From positions 124,001 to 188,000 of the forward strand of contig JAQGEQ010000171.1 of the NCBI GenBank assembly GCA_034620365.1: a DNA stretch of 64,000 nucleotides. Reading direction: 5' to 3'. Positions 14,001 to 27,173 of the stretch are shown here, piece after piece. Numbering within the stretch: the first letter of the stretch is position 1; every line of letters begins with the position of its first letter. A program made the position numbers and the translations under genes. The stretch comes from Pegea sp. RAD2-039 (Eukaryota; Chordata; Thaliacea; Salpida; Salpidae). The notes under the pieces are model-generated. The model ran no database searches and was not told the origin of the DNA. It was given only the letters and a program-made list of their open reading frames with translations.

Positions 14001-17000
14001 GACTAAAATCATCACTAAGACTGTAAATGGATACATGGCATTTTTTGGTCATTATGGTCACTTGATTCTTTTTTATAACCGATCCCGGCATCTGCTTTTC
14101 ACATTCATCTTCTCTCATAGTCTACAGTATTTACGTCACTACACACCTGCCAAGATATCTTGTATCAATTGTAAACTTAAACATTAAATCTTTGGTTGCA
14201 TCTGATCACATTTTCTAGTTCGAATGAATCATAATTTTCACACTTCAATTTCTGCAATTGTAAAAATTACTTCAATATTTTGAACCATCTTTTCTACTCT
14301 ATTATTCTGTTGTAATCTAAATAAGAAAACATGAAAAATAAAAACGAGTTTTTCTAGTGATTGCTTACATATGTTCTTTTCAATAAATATTTACTACCCG
14401 ACTTTTGACAAACTAAAAAAAGCACTTAATAATTCGGTGAAAACTACTTGTAATTCAACAAAGGTTTAGTGATTAAACACAAAGTTCTTTATACGATAAA
14501 AATAATAAATTTAACTCAAGCAATAATATGACTTTCAAATTTACTGACAACTTTTAACAGCTACTCGCTGTTTAATTTTTAACTAACTACATCAGACCCC
14601 TTGTAGGGTAAATTCATTCATTTAACAACGCATTTGCTTCCCATTCTATTTAGAGTCTCTTTTTTCTATCTCGACCCCATACATTTGTCTCTCATTCGTT
14701 TTATCCTATTTTTGTTGCATAGTCTCTATTGCACCTTCATGACTAGCTTATTACTGCCACCACACGGCTGTTAATTTTTTATAGATAATTTGATAACTTT
14801 AGATTAAAGGTTTGGAGCGTGTTTTAACTGGTTGTGATAAAATTTAATTACACAAAGTTTTTGAAAAGTGTAATCAGTTTCTGACAAGGTAGTTAATCGG
14901 CTTTAACCTGAATATTTGTTGTAAGACAGGGTGTTAACATCATAATTGATGAAACTAGTAAACATGAATGCTTGTCGAATACAAATCGTAAAAGTTAATT
15001 TTAAATACAAAATAAAATGAAATGTGATTATTTTACAGCTTTACATATTGAATAGTTTTTGTTTCTTTGTTTGATTAACAGAAGTGGTAATATAACAGTT
15101 CTACTTTGTGAAATAATACAAATTTTAACTATTATAAAAAGAAAATTATTGAAGTTTTTATTTTGCTCATTTATTTTGACAACTTTTTAATATTAGTTTA
15201 AATTTTCTAACGATATTCTATCACCAAAACTCATTTAACAAAAATAATTTCAACGTAGTATCAAGTTTCAAGCATTTATCAGATACACCTTAATAGTGAA
15301 TTGTTAATAGTAGCAAGCCACTTTTTTATCATATTTACTTTTCAGTAATCAACTATTTTCTTATTTGAAATTATATCTAAGATGAGAACTCTTAGATTTT
15401 AATGAATTTATATTTCATTTATATAAAAAGTGAAATTTGGTTGAAAATTTCACTGTCTTTATAAGCAAAAGAAGTATTTGAATTTCTTTGTATTTTTTCC
15501 TACACCACTCTAATTCATTTCTAAATTTCCAGTCATTCTGACAATTATTCGAGACTTTCAAACGAGCTAATTCAAATACATTAACTTTTGTTTAAAAACT
15601 TTCTAAAAGAACAAGAAAAATCTAAGAGTGATCAATATTCAAAAATTACCAACACACGTTTTTCTTAGTATTATGGTTCATCTTACTTTGCTCGAAAACC
15701 GCTGGTTTTGAGGAAGCTAAAGCTCAAAACCTTATTAATCTCATGACACAACAGTGTACACCTAAACAGCTACTTCTATTTCTTTATCTTTTAGAAAAGA
15801 CTTCACAATAAATATTTTTAATCTTTTAAGAAACCTTTTAAGTAAGATCTAATCCGAGAATAGGTAAAATATATGTCTGAATATTAAATAAAAACCTTCG
15901 AAAAAGTAGGTGAAAAAAAGATTTTTCAAAATAATATTTTGCTGATATTCTAACGACAAAGTATCAAGAAAGAAAAAATATTTTAAAGACTTTCTTATCT
16001 AAGATGGTATTTAACTAATAAAATATCTGACTAAAACACGTCATACACGTTTATTTTTATTTTCCTTGGAGAAATTAGAAATTGGTTTTTGCTAGATAAA
16101 CAAAATTTGAGTATAGATAAATGGACCGTACATAGGCTAAAAAATTAAACTAATTACTTTTTGAATTATAAATTATACCGTTTTAAAACGATAGTTAAGG
16201 AATTATAAATCTTACATGTGCACAAAACTTAATAGCTCAATACACATCTTTATAAGCATGATTATATCATACTGAATACCAATTTGTGAAATATCGAGTT
16301 GATAATTATAGATAAAGAAACCAGTAAGTTTACTAAACAAAAGAATTGCACAATATATTTTACTAAAGTAGCTTTAGTACTTTGAAGAAAAAGTTATGAC
16401 TCACTGAAAAGGAGCAAATGTTTTTTTAGATTTGCCTCGTTGGTTGTTATGATGAAACCAAACCACCTAAAACGATAAGTTGTCTAAAGAAAGTATCAGT
16501 ATTTTTAGAAAAGCATTGACTCGACAATCAGCGCTAAAATAGGATATCACTTTTTCCTGCCATTGATTGTATTACCATTCTTTCATTTGTTCATTAACCT
16601 TTGTTCAATTTTGATAATTTTGTAAACGATTGTTATAATAGATGATGCTTTATAAACTTGAGAAGTTTGAAAAGTGATATATTAGTCGAGTTTAAGCTTT
16701 AACTCGATCAATCAATGAGATTTCATTCAATAATTTCGCACATAACTGATTAATGTTTTTAAAAAAATGTAAAAAAGCACAATTAACATAATAATGTTTA
16801 GACAACAGCTGTTACTTTTGATAAAAGGTGTTGGAAACTTCACTTTTCTGTTTTTTGTCTGTTTTATGTCAGTCATCGTATAGTTTCATTTCAATTCATC
16901 ATATCAACTTCTATGTTTCCTTCACACACTTTCTTTTTACTGTGATTCATAACCCTTCTGATGAAACTGGTTTTGACTCGACTAAGTACTTATCTGTGCA

Positions 17001-18516
17001 CCATCAACTCTTGACTAGCAAGCAAATTTATGATTTCGTAGATATGGTTATTCTCAGTCGTGATGACACACAGAGACGTTCATCTTTGATAAGAGAGTTA
17101 AACATCAATCATTAAGCAAGACCTACAAAAATGACCAATCTCTTTGCAGCTTTTTTCATTCTCTTCTGATTCAGTTCAATTTAACATTTTTTTGAATTTT
17201 TTGTCGAGCGTTATCGATTTTTAAAACGGACAAATCAGACTTAAAAGCAGACAGTTTTTACAACTATTTCTATTTCTATCTGATTTTGATTGAAAATAAA
17301 CAACAAACACTCATTGCTACAACATGTGGTACCAGCTCAACCAATCACAAGTCAGTTAAGCGATGATACGCTATTTAAAACCATATGACAGCAACTGTAC
17401 AACCTTATAACTAAAGCCAAAATCCTAGGGAGGGTGTTAGCTTGTCTGTTGCTGAAACTATGTTGTCATAGAAACAACACAACTAAGCTTTAGTGTTTTA
17501 TTCTTCGATTGTTCTTATCGATTAGCTTGTTAGATGAAGTGAGTAGATGGGAAAGTGGGTAGGCATATAGAGATCTTTATTCTGATCAAGCGAGAAATCT
17601 CTAAATCATTTTTTGTTCTATAAATTAGCGGATCTTTTCAAGAAGTCTGCCGATTTGATCTTTTAAAACTTCGACAATTCGAACCCATAGCTTATGTCGT
17701 TAATTATTTCAACCTTTTTAATTTTTTTCAACTTTGTGTATATTATTTTAAGGTTAATAATTTCTAAACTTTACAAAGTTGTGATAATAAACAGTGAAAT
17801 GTCCTAAATAGTTCTGTTTAAGAGCTTACTAACTGACAAGCTTCCTCAAACTTCTAAAAAGAGAATTTCAATAAACTTTTGTTTGTGAACAAGAGCTCTG
17901 ATCTGACCAGTTGATATCTTAAACGTGAAATTAGTGTCAAGTTATTTGACACGAAAAAGAAAAATATTTCCTTCCTGCAGCCTGTATACGTGCAGACGTT
18001 ATATAAAACACTAATTGATGTTAGAAAATGCGATTTAAATTTCTATTTTCTCATTCACTTAGCTTCTTAATATTTTGGTCAATTTAATAAGTATTTTAAA
18101 TATAGGTATTAATTCTTCAACAAATTACATCAATATCATTTAACTAAGTTCTAAAATTTATTATTTTGACTAAAATGTTCACTACAGATTTCTCAAACTT
18201 AAGGAAAGCTAATTAACTCTGCTGCTAATTGCATTTTTTCATTGTCATCTCCCCAAGAACTACAGCATTTTACAGCCTGCTAATAAATATTAGCTCGTGT
18301 CTGGTGTCAACTTACTGAAGAGAAAACGAGAAAAAGAACAATTTTGAGCAGTAGCTTTCCACCAAGTTGGTATCTAATTTTTACAGCGTCTTGATAACCC
18401 TTAATAAAGATTTAATACAACGAAAACACCTGTCGGTATAAATGTCTACGTTGCAACTAACCAATTAAACAAGCAGAAACCAAACAGCAAGCAAAAGTAG
18501 TGTTTTTAAACCTTAC
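5013..18516. other. Gene-free region upstream of the Islet-like exons, with GC-richer islands
   Basis: I can support no complete gene here. AT-rich DNA alternates with GC-richer islands at about 5.1-5.4, 6.5-7.4, 9.2-10.4, 11.8-13.3, 14.0-14.8 and 16.4-17.6 kb. Two islands carry a perfect TGACGTCA palindrome (6736-6743 and 9656-9663). Long gene-poor flanks with such islands are usual next to developmental transcription-factor genes, so enhancers or alternative first exons are plausible, but this is inference. Open frames at 5199-5390 (-), 9470-9664 (-) and 16828-17115 (+) have no family match that I can see. The first ends near a good GTGAGT donor, but in a phase that does not fit the next Islet-like exon. 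Confidence 0.45.
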
Positions 18517-18645
18517 GATCCGTTGTAACATCAACCAACTACTGCCGTCAATAGTCTCTGTTTCGAATGAGTGATCATGTTTGACAACTTTCACCCGCAT
18601 CATCATTCCTCCAGCTTCATCGACTTCTTGCAGACTGCTGTACAT
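18517..18645 (-). CDS. Candidate first coding exon, unrecognised protein
   Basis: A 43-codon frame on the minus strand starts with ATG (protein begins MYSSLQEVDEAGGMMMRVKV) and stops at a good donor, ATC|GTAAGG, in phase 0. Its amino acids (many D, E, V, S and few I, N, K from AT-rich codons) look more like coding sequence than the surroundings. I do not recognise a family. The partner exon is unknown. It could be a far-upstream alternative first exon of the Islet-like gene, but its phase does not fit the LIM1 acceptor directly, so an intermediate exon would be needed. It could also be chance. Confidence 0.3.
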
Positions 18646-21330
18646 AGCAGCTGCGTTCCAACAACAAGCAAAATCTCAAAATTCCAAACTCGCGGTGGTT
18701 AAGAGAAGGGGACAATCAATCACAGACAGGCAAGGTAAAACGTGAAAAAGCTTTGCAGTGTTGAACAGGTTGTTACTACGAGTAGGCGCCACGACTGATG
18801 TTTGTTTTCATTTGTAGTGTTGTCCATAAACCAACTCAACTTGACGAAGCCGACTGACAACGCAGTTTATATTTAAATGTTTGGCTTAATGCCCAGAATG
18901 TTTTTGCAACCCACAAGACCAACAAGTAATTGCGTTTTGCCTCAAGTTTTCATTATCGCAAACAGCATTTGTTCACTCGCCTTTATTTAATGTATTGTAT
19001 GAACAAATTCTCGTTACATTACACGCAACTTTTGATCGAGGTTTTTACACTCCAACAAGCAAGTGATCACTGCTAAAACTGAAGCTATGAAAACGAAATC
19101 TTTTTAATACAACTCACTATTGTGTATTCTATAAACAAGTAGTAATGTACAACAACCTTCGTGTACTGAAAATAGTTTATATATTTACGCACAACACAAA
19201 ATTTTATAAGTTTTGTTCAGTAATTTACAAGCTTAGAAATGCAAATTATCATCAGCTTAAAAACTTACTTCAGCTTGATAGTCGGCAATACTTTTAGGTC
19301 AAGTATATCAAGTTAATTACGTTCACTGAAGTGACACAATAGTTTAGTTTCAAAATAAACCTCTCAAAGATTTTCAGTCAGTGGTGCTTACTGATAAACT
19401 TCATATTAAATTACAGATTCTCGTTTTAAATAAATAAAAAGTATAAGAATAATGTTATTTTATGTTTGATTAGATTAAATAAAAGTTTCTTTAGAATTTT
19501 CAGAAGAAAATATTTCTAAAAATAGTTATGCTTTTCAGCAAAAATTTAACAACAAGTTTACAGAAATGTACGTGTTGCTGAACAACAAGTTATGTAAACC
19601 AAAGCATATTTTTATATAAATTGTAGAAACACTAAAACTATTTATCATCTACAAATGAACTTGATATTTTATCTAAAATCTTTGTATATATAATACGATA
19701 TTCAGATTTTCATAGAAAGTGCTTTTAAGTTTATTTCTATACTAGCAATTTATCATCGACAAAATCACAAAATACTTTTTCAGGGTTGAATGAAAATCAA
19801 TCAGAACGAAAAATAAACTAATTCTGTAGACATCAAAACGTCTCTCTTGGGATCTTAATTACATTTCATCACGATCAAACAAAATACAAAGTTAAATAAG
19901 TTTTTGCAAGCTTGCATTCTATTTTAAATATCTTTATGCTTTTCAGAAATTTTAATAAATAAAGATATTTTTTTACCAAAAATTTATATCTAGAGTTAAG
20001 TTAAAAAGTTTTTTAGGATCTACTTTTTTCATAGCCTTGAAATAAACTTTTTCTATTTTGGTTTAACTCTAGTAACTTTTTATGATTTTGCAAAGTACAC
20101 CTTTTTCACCTATATCAAAAGTTTTTTGACAAATATCTGAAATATTGTCATCAAAATATTACATGAATAAAAAAAAACTGTTTTGCAATAAAAACTAAAA
20201 TCTATATTTTTAGCGATCTTATAAACATGTTTACAAAACTGAAATTGTATCAAATTTTAAACAATATAAATACCGTTAAATTTCAACCTACAAAGCTGTA
20301 CTGCAACAAATAAATAAAATAAAAATTTTTCATAAATTGAATAGCTCAATACAAACTAAATGTTAAAGCAAGAAAATGTTATATTATTTCTTTTATATAA
20401 AATGACTTTGCATTCAGGCTACGCCTATTCTGCATCAGTAAACTTTCTTTAGAAAATCTGAATCTTACTTCTACTTCAGGTGAATCGCAGATCAGTTTTT
20501 CAATAGCATATGCATTCGTATCACAGAGGGTGATAACAAACAGATTTTTCCTAAGTCTATACTGACATATGGCAAAGTTATTTTCTCAAAAATCAATCAT
20601 TCTTCTCCGTATATACCTTCTCTTAAGTTTCTTTTTAAGCTGATAAAAAGTAAGGAAACAATAAGTTAACACGAAAGCTAGCAGAGATTGATCAGCAAAG
20701 AAACATCTACATACTCTCCACCAAGATATTGCTACATATGTTTTACAAGATATCGCTTTAGATTGCTTTAGTCACTTACATTTACTAGAAAGGGAAATTT
20801 TTAATTTGTCTGGCTATCATCAAAATAATTGTTGACCTTATTTCTGTTGATATATTTAACAACATTCGCTTATTTATAAAAAAAAAAATTTTAACGTTTT
20901 TGATTAAAAACAGGAAGAGGTATTTACTTAAGAATAGTAAATAAAATTTTGTGCATGTCATTAAGGACATGCATCGACGGAAATGCAATTGGATACAAAG
21001 ACTTAAAATAACATTTCTTTCTGTATTTCTAAATAATTTGTTCTCAAGTCTCAATTGAGATTTAATTAGTGGTTAAGTTGTTTTGTATTAAGATAAATGT
21101 ATCATTCACAAATTCACTTATAGTAATTAAGCATCTTAGTTTGCTCAAACTTCAATCAATAGTGCAAGCTGTTTATCTTCACATATATTTTTGATGAATT
21201 GGAATCACTTTGAGTAAATTTTGACGGTTAATTTACATCAAAATTAAATCAAAATTGTCTTTATACAATCTGCACTACTTTTCAAAATAACTCATAAAAA
21301 TAAAACGTTTTTATTTGTTAAAGAAAGAGT
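18646..21330. other. Intergenic AT-rich DNA
   Basis: No exon, RNA gene or repeat family that I can support. The small open frame at 20785-21054 (-) is rich in F, L, I and N, as expected from AT-rich non-coding sequence. Confidence 0.5.
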
Positions 21331-22559
21331 TATATAAAAGCAAATTATACGAGCTTTATCAATAAATCTTACAAATATTCGAAAGTTTATCCATAAAGAT
21401 ACATACAATAAGTAAAAATAATAAAAAGTAACAACAAACTTTTAATGACTGTAAAAATTGAAATTAGTTGAATAAAAATACTTTTATAGAATTTTAGATT
21501 TAAAGATTTAACAAAGTGTTATTTTCATGAGTATAAGTCAAAAATTTCCCATTTGCTTCAAGTATATAAAAGACAATAATTTGTGACATTAAGAGTTGGG
21601 ATGCTAACTAAGTTTTTATACAAAAAACCAATTCACCTTCTATTTTCTTATCATTTAACCTGAAACTTAACGATCAATTAACAAATAATCATTTGTCAAT
21701 CTCTTTTACAGTTGTTAATTTTCTAAATTGAATTAAATTTTTAATTCCCAACTTTATGATGATTTCAAATGATAGACTGACTACAGTCACGAGGCTTTAA
21801 TAAAATAACTCAACCAAATAAAAAGTTGCATTATAAACGTGAGAAGGTTTACAGTGTCGTGTTTCACGAAAATATTTCACTAATACTTCTACTATTTCAC
21901 CTTTAATCAACCTTTTACTCATTTCACTAATCTAATCTTAATTTTGAAAATCAACACTGATTACTTTGAAAGTCTTCAAAAACTCTTATACCATGTTATC
22001 AGATCTTGAAAATATAAATTAAAAGTCCTTAATTATCTTTAAACTTTTATTGAACAAGTTTGTTTGTAGCTGTACGATTCAGTCAAATAAGACATGCAAC
22101 AATTCTAATGTGCAAACAGTTTATTTTTTCATTCTAAACTTTCTACCTTAAAAAAAGATTGCTTTGTATTATCTTAGTAAAGATTCTATCTGTTTTTGAT
22201 TTTCGACAAAGCTTCCGTCTGCTATTAAACTATTTTTGTTTTAAGTAGAAAGTACTACAAAATTACAGAAACTGAAATAAAAGTTCATTAAAATGATATT
22301 CGATTGCTTATATCATTGACCTAAACTCTAACTTGCTTGATTTATAGAATTGTTAGCATATACAAGCTGTGAACTCGATCGAAATTCATAAGTAGTTCCA
22401 AGTAAACTCGAAGTTAATTCAAACAGTTAAAAAGTGCTTGCATTTTACTCACGTTAATAAATTTCAAATAATTTTATCTTTTAACTATAAAACACATAAC
22501 ATCCTGAAGTACAATAGCTCTATAAGAAAAATGTTGAGCAACTGACAGGTGAGGGTGTG
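21331..22559 (+). repeat. Left arm of a large inverted repeat (~1.23 kb)
   Basis: The reverse complement of this segment recurs at 27174-28404. I compared long blocks by eye, for example around 22000-22550 against 27180-27720, and found only scattered single-base differences; I estimate well above 95% identity there, with more mismatches at the outer tip. The outer tip is a short TATATAAAAGC-type sequence and the inner tip a GAGGGTGT/TAGGGTGT-type sequence. No transposase frame lies in the arm and I found no clear target-site duplication. Confidence 0.85.
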
Positions 22560-25227
22560 AGATTAAACTTCCGTAAATACAATAACTGTTAATGATGAAC
22601 ATTTAAGAGGTATCTGCATTGAGTTAAATAATTGAAATATAAAAAACCTGTTTAAAGTTTCAATAAAAATAATTAGAGATGAAGCAATCACGACTATCAA
22701 ACCTGAAGTAGTTCATTCTAAAATGAACTTTTTCTATACAATCCCGCTTTTATTCTAATGTTTCAGATACTGGCTCACAATTTTTTCTGTTAAAATTATA
22801 TTTGTAGTGAATAATTATTAGTCTGAAAAGAAATTTTATCAAAATTATTTGAAGCTATTTATAGCTACCTTATATAACACTCTTGTTTATTTTACTTTTT
22901 AGACCTATCTGTAAATAAACATTATTTTATCAATCGGTGGAAAAAAAACATGAAACGTATTTTCTACAGTTACTTTTAAATATCTCCCTGGTTTTTTGTG
23001 ATACTAACAAAATCTTATAGAAGGATACTAAATTATCATCTTATTCGTTTACCTTTATTTGCTAAATTTCTAACTGGTGTATCTACCAAGAATTATTTTG
23101 TAAGTTTTTTGTCCTATAGTTTGTTCTGATAACCAATATTTCGAGTTGAAGCTGTATTTACAAAACAATGTTTTGTTTGATTTTAAAGTCTGTTCGAATA
23201 CATAACAACTTTATTGTTTCTATGAGATATTCGTTTCAATATAGTTTTGATAGTTTCCGTGTATAACCTGAAAACCTAAGTAAGACTTTGTTTATTCAAT
23301 TTGATATCAAACAGAAGGTAACTATATGAGAGATAAATATACCTCTGCTTCAAAATACAACTTACAAGTAAAAGTATTATATCCTTTATTATTTAAGAAA
23401 TATCTAATGAAATTACTATTAATTACTTTTTTTTGAATAACTCCTTTTTAGCTTGTTTCAAAGAATATAATCAACAACTTTTGTTCGAGATCACTTTTTT
23501 TTGACAATTTTTTTTTTACTCTACTAAAATAATTCATTTGGCATTTATTAGAAATATTCTGAAAACTACAAACTACTATAAAACTTTTTTTGATTAATTG
23601 AAGGTTTTTGTACTTTATATATTATTAGCTTATACAAAAGTTACAATACAAGCATTGGGTCGAAATATTTATGTTGCTAAATTTAATCGTAAAAGTCAAA
23701 CGTAAAACTACCGATAAAATTTTTTACAAATGATGTAAGTTATAACATTTCAAAATTCAAGTATTCAAAATCATGAGAGCATTGATGATATTTTTTTCTT
23801 TGTAAAAAATATAAAACGAAGGCTAAGGAAGTTACACCATCTCTGTCATCTATTGTAAATCATTTTAACTTTATCACTGTTTGATAACTTTTTATCTTGA
23901 GGCACAAGTTCTTTTGTTAAACTAATTAATTATTATTTAGCATTTCACATCTTTTGGATTTACAAATTTTTGTTCTGTGTTTTTTTTTATTCAAATTTTC
24001 ATCAAATATTTTTAATTTTCGCTGATATAACATCACTAATGTACGCTTGTTCAAGTCTTACTTATCTAATGACAAATTAAATAGAATCAAACTTTTATTG
24101 CTCAATAAGAGTATGAAGCAGAAATAGACTTGCAAAAAAGCTCGTAAAATAACCATCAATGATTTTTTTAACTTTATCTTCAGAGAAATTTATGAAATCT
24201 AACTGAAACTTGTTAGATCTAGAAACCTTTCTCATGCAAAAGTTGTCCATTATCAAACTAAATTAGCTTAAAAGGCCTTTTGTTGATAAACAAATATTTT
24301 TAAAAGTTTAGACTAATCACTACAAAACATAAGAAACTTTTTGAACTTTCTTTGTTAAATTATCTTGATTTATAAAATATGAAGACCTTTTAAAAAAGCT
24401 TTTTTTTCAGTTTTATACTGCATCAGTTAAAAAGACAAATATAAGCTATTATGTAAATTATCATACAATTGAATTTAATTAATGCATACAATGGAATTAT
24501 TGTATCTATTTGAAAACATCTTAATACTTTTTATTTTTAGGTTTCTTAAATAAAATAACTATTTTTACTTTATTTTTATTTTGTAAATCGTTCATATGCC
24601 CAAGTTTATTTTTAAGACTTCATAATATCCAGATTCTATTATATTGCTATGTTTAAAATCCATAGTTTTGAAAAACTCTTCAGTTGTAATTTTTTGGATT
24701 AAAATCAAAAAACAAACTATCAAATCAGAAATTGTTGAATTTAAAGATTAGCTTTCAGTTTTATAAACAGTTTAAAAGTTTTTAAAACAATATATAGGGG
24801 CGGTACTCGTAAACAAAACAAACCTGAAAAACACTAAAATATCATTTTAATCAAACCATATAAGGAAGTTTGAGTTTTATGATTCGACGAATTTTTCGCT
24901 GAATTATATTTTTAGTCAGTTGCTTTACTGCAAAAATAAAAACTTTTAACTAAATATAACTTTGGTAATTTATAAAGAAGATTCCAAAATTATCTTTTTT
25001 AATAAAAATCTAAACTTGTTGAAAAGTATTTTATACAAACAAAAAACACTTGATAACTTGAGAACATTCACAGAAATTCTATTGTAACAACTGTGTGCTT
25101 ATATGTAAGGGCGTTTGTCGTACAAACCTGTTGTATCAATACATTTTTTAAATAGTATTTTATCTGAAAGTTATTTTAAAAAGTCATTTAATTATTCTTC
25201 TAAAATGAAAAGGACGTTACAGACTAA

Positions 25228-25420
25228 GTAAATGTTAGTAGTGTGATCAGAGTTTTGGTTCGAAAATAAGGATAGTTTGGTTCGAGTCCCAAATTATCGT
25301 TTTAATCTGACTCCGTTTGTAAGATTCTTTGACTAACTCAGCTTATGTGGGACACCTTTATTTAGTCTTAAATATATCTGTCTTTACGGCAGTTAACACT
25401 TGTAGGCTCGTCTACTTCTA
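25228..25420 (+). repeat. Possible tRNA-derived SINE relic
   Basis: A perfect RNA polymerase III B-box-like sequence, GGTTCGAGTCC, lies at 25279-25289. About 40 bases upstream, the sequence around GTAGTGTGATCAGAG resembles a degenerate A box and D-arm. No full tRNA cloverleaf with an acceptor stem can be drawn, so it is not an intact tRNA gene. The following ~120 bases (through about 25420) are less AT-rich than the surroundings and could be the SINE body. It may equally be a chance B-box match. Confidence 0.3.
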
Positions 25421-25899
25421 GCAGTTATTAAGAAAGTGTCCGATTTAATGGTAGAGTATACTTTACTAAAAAACAAAAAATCTCATCATCATAATGCTTA
25501 TCATAATCATTTTTCTATAAACTATTTTTATCAAAAAGATTTGATAATACTTTTACTTAGAAAGTAAAGTAAAAAAAGGTCGACAGAAACTGAAATACCT
25601 AATCTAACCTATCTAACTTTCTTGTCTCAAATTTTCCTAGCAATAATTGTAAACTGGCAGAATTTTTTGAGTAAATATACACTTCAGATAAGACTTTGCA
25701 AGCAGAAATTGCTTCTTTGACGACATCTCTTATTTTCTGCTTTAATTTCTTTAAATACTTTTAGATCTTTTTTGTAACTTATGAAATTTCATGTTATTCT
25801 TATTCTATGGAATTTTTTTGACTTGAACTCAACAAATTTTTAAAGGAAATTTTTTTTATATTTAAGCAGGGTGCTTTTGTATATACTAACTCAAACTCA

Positions 25900-26915
25900 T
25901 CTTCTCCACTAAAATTATCTTTCTAAATATCAACTTGGGTTCCCTCCTCAAAAATCCTCCGGTGGTCAGCTGATGTCCTGTATCGGCCGTGTATCTCAGC
26001 AAATAATCTAGTCACTAATATCATTTGTACAAACATTTGTGAAGATTTCGATTGAGTTTAGTATCGACGCTACTCGTGCCTCTACGATTAAGTAATTTCT
26101 TAAAGATTTTAAGCTTTTGGGGGGTTTTGAGTGATGTCCCCTACGACAGCATCACTGACCTGCTTCTTTTCAGCATTTATGTAAATGATATTACAGACTA
26201 TTCTTCAAATCTAAATGGTTTTGAAACTGTAATACTCTTCGCCGAATATTCCAAACGTTTTAGTACTAGCTCGATTGCTCTTCAACCTTCTTTTTAGTTT
26301 ATTGGCTTCAATGTGACTCACTATCATTCTATTCAAACAGCAGTTATCTTCCGGTGTCAAGTCATTAAAGAACTTTCACCTACCCTCACTTAAAGCTGGT
26401 TCATCACGTAGACTACTTATTTAGAACTGATTCAGTTACTTTATACTAAGACGAGAATATTTAGAATCTATAGAAACTTTACTCCACATACAATCGTCCC
26501 AAATTAGAGTTTAACTCTTCCGTAAGTAGTCTGCATCGTAAAAAGGATAATCAAAAGCTTGAATCTGTTCAAAAATTTGTATTAGGAAAACTTCCATTAA
26601 ATGTGATACGCCCTTTTACTCATATAAAGACCTCTTTTAACATTAAATCCCTGTAATATCGGTACCTTTTCTCCGGCCTTTTTTAATTGTTTAAAATTGC
26701 TAATGGCATCTCTCATCTTTATTTTAGTAATTTCTTGAAGAATTTTTCATACGTCTTCAGAGGCTCGTTGTATAAAATTAACCCAATTGATAACTTTGAT
26801 AATAAAAAGTTGACTAATAGCTTTTTCAATAGGATAATGTACAGTCTAAGATCTTCTTCCAACACTACAGTAAATTCTTTCACCTCTTTTAAAATTATGC
26901 TAATTAGGATTTAAA
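25900..26915 (+). mobile_element. Decayed non-LTR (LINE) retrotransposon, reverse-transcriptase C-terminal part
   Basis: The translated remnants follow the order of a LINE reverse transcriptase of the Jockey/CR1 type. At about 26120-26260 the frame reads GVLSDVPY...LLLFSIYVNDI, matching the family motif GVPQGS-x-L-GPLLF-x-x-YINDL. Shortly after comes LFAEYSK in the place of the catalytic FADD box, so the active site is lost. At about 26560-26915 follow LESVQKFVLGKLPL-like sequence and FFNRIMYSLRSSSNTTVNSF, matching the C-terminal FFSNRVI-x-x-WN-x-LP stretch of such proteins. Frames are broken by several stops. The element is dead and much older than the arms that flank it. Confidence 0.75.
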
Positions 26916-27173
26916 CAATTTATTGAAATGACATATATTGCTGCCGCCATTATTAGCTATTTTCTATCTTATTGTCTTTCTAACTTTAATATAAGTTTGC
27001 ATAAACTACCTTTGCAGTAATCCTATTTTTCGTTTTACTACTGATGTTCAACTGTGGTACTTGTGAGCTTTCATTTTTTATAGTTATTTGGTTCGCTGTA
27101 AGAGCTTTAAAATTTAATATTTTCAGTGAATACACGAGGTGGTTTGGGTTTAGGGCATTGTAATGATTTAATG

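Larger units (their letters stand above)
22560..27173. other. Loop between the inverted arms, with transposon relics
   Basis: This 4.6 kb spacer between the inverted arms is AT-rich. Its left 2.6 kb shows nothing recognisable. Its right part holds a tRNA-like/SINE relic (about 25.23-25.42 kb) and a decayed non-LTR retrotransposon (25.9-26.9 kb), listed separately. The small open frame at 26986-27177 (-) has no support. Confidence 0.5.

Noticed and set aside
16828-17115. 95-codon plus-strand frame
   Set aside because: The second half (SDETGFDSTKYL...) looks a little protein-like, but there is no ATG near it, no acceptor in front and no family resemblance.
25228-25300. Functional tRNA gene
   Set aside because: The B box matches, but no complete cloverleaf or matching acceptor stem can be drawn.
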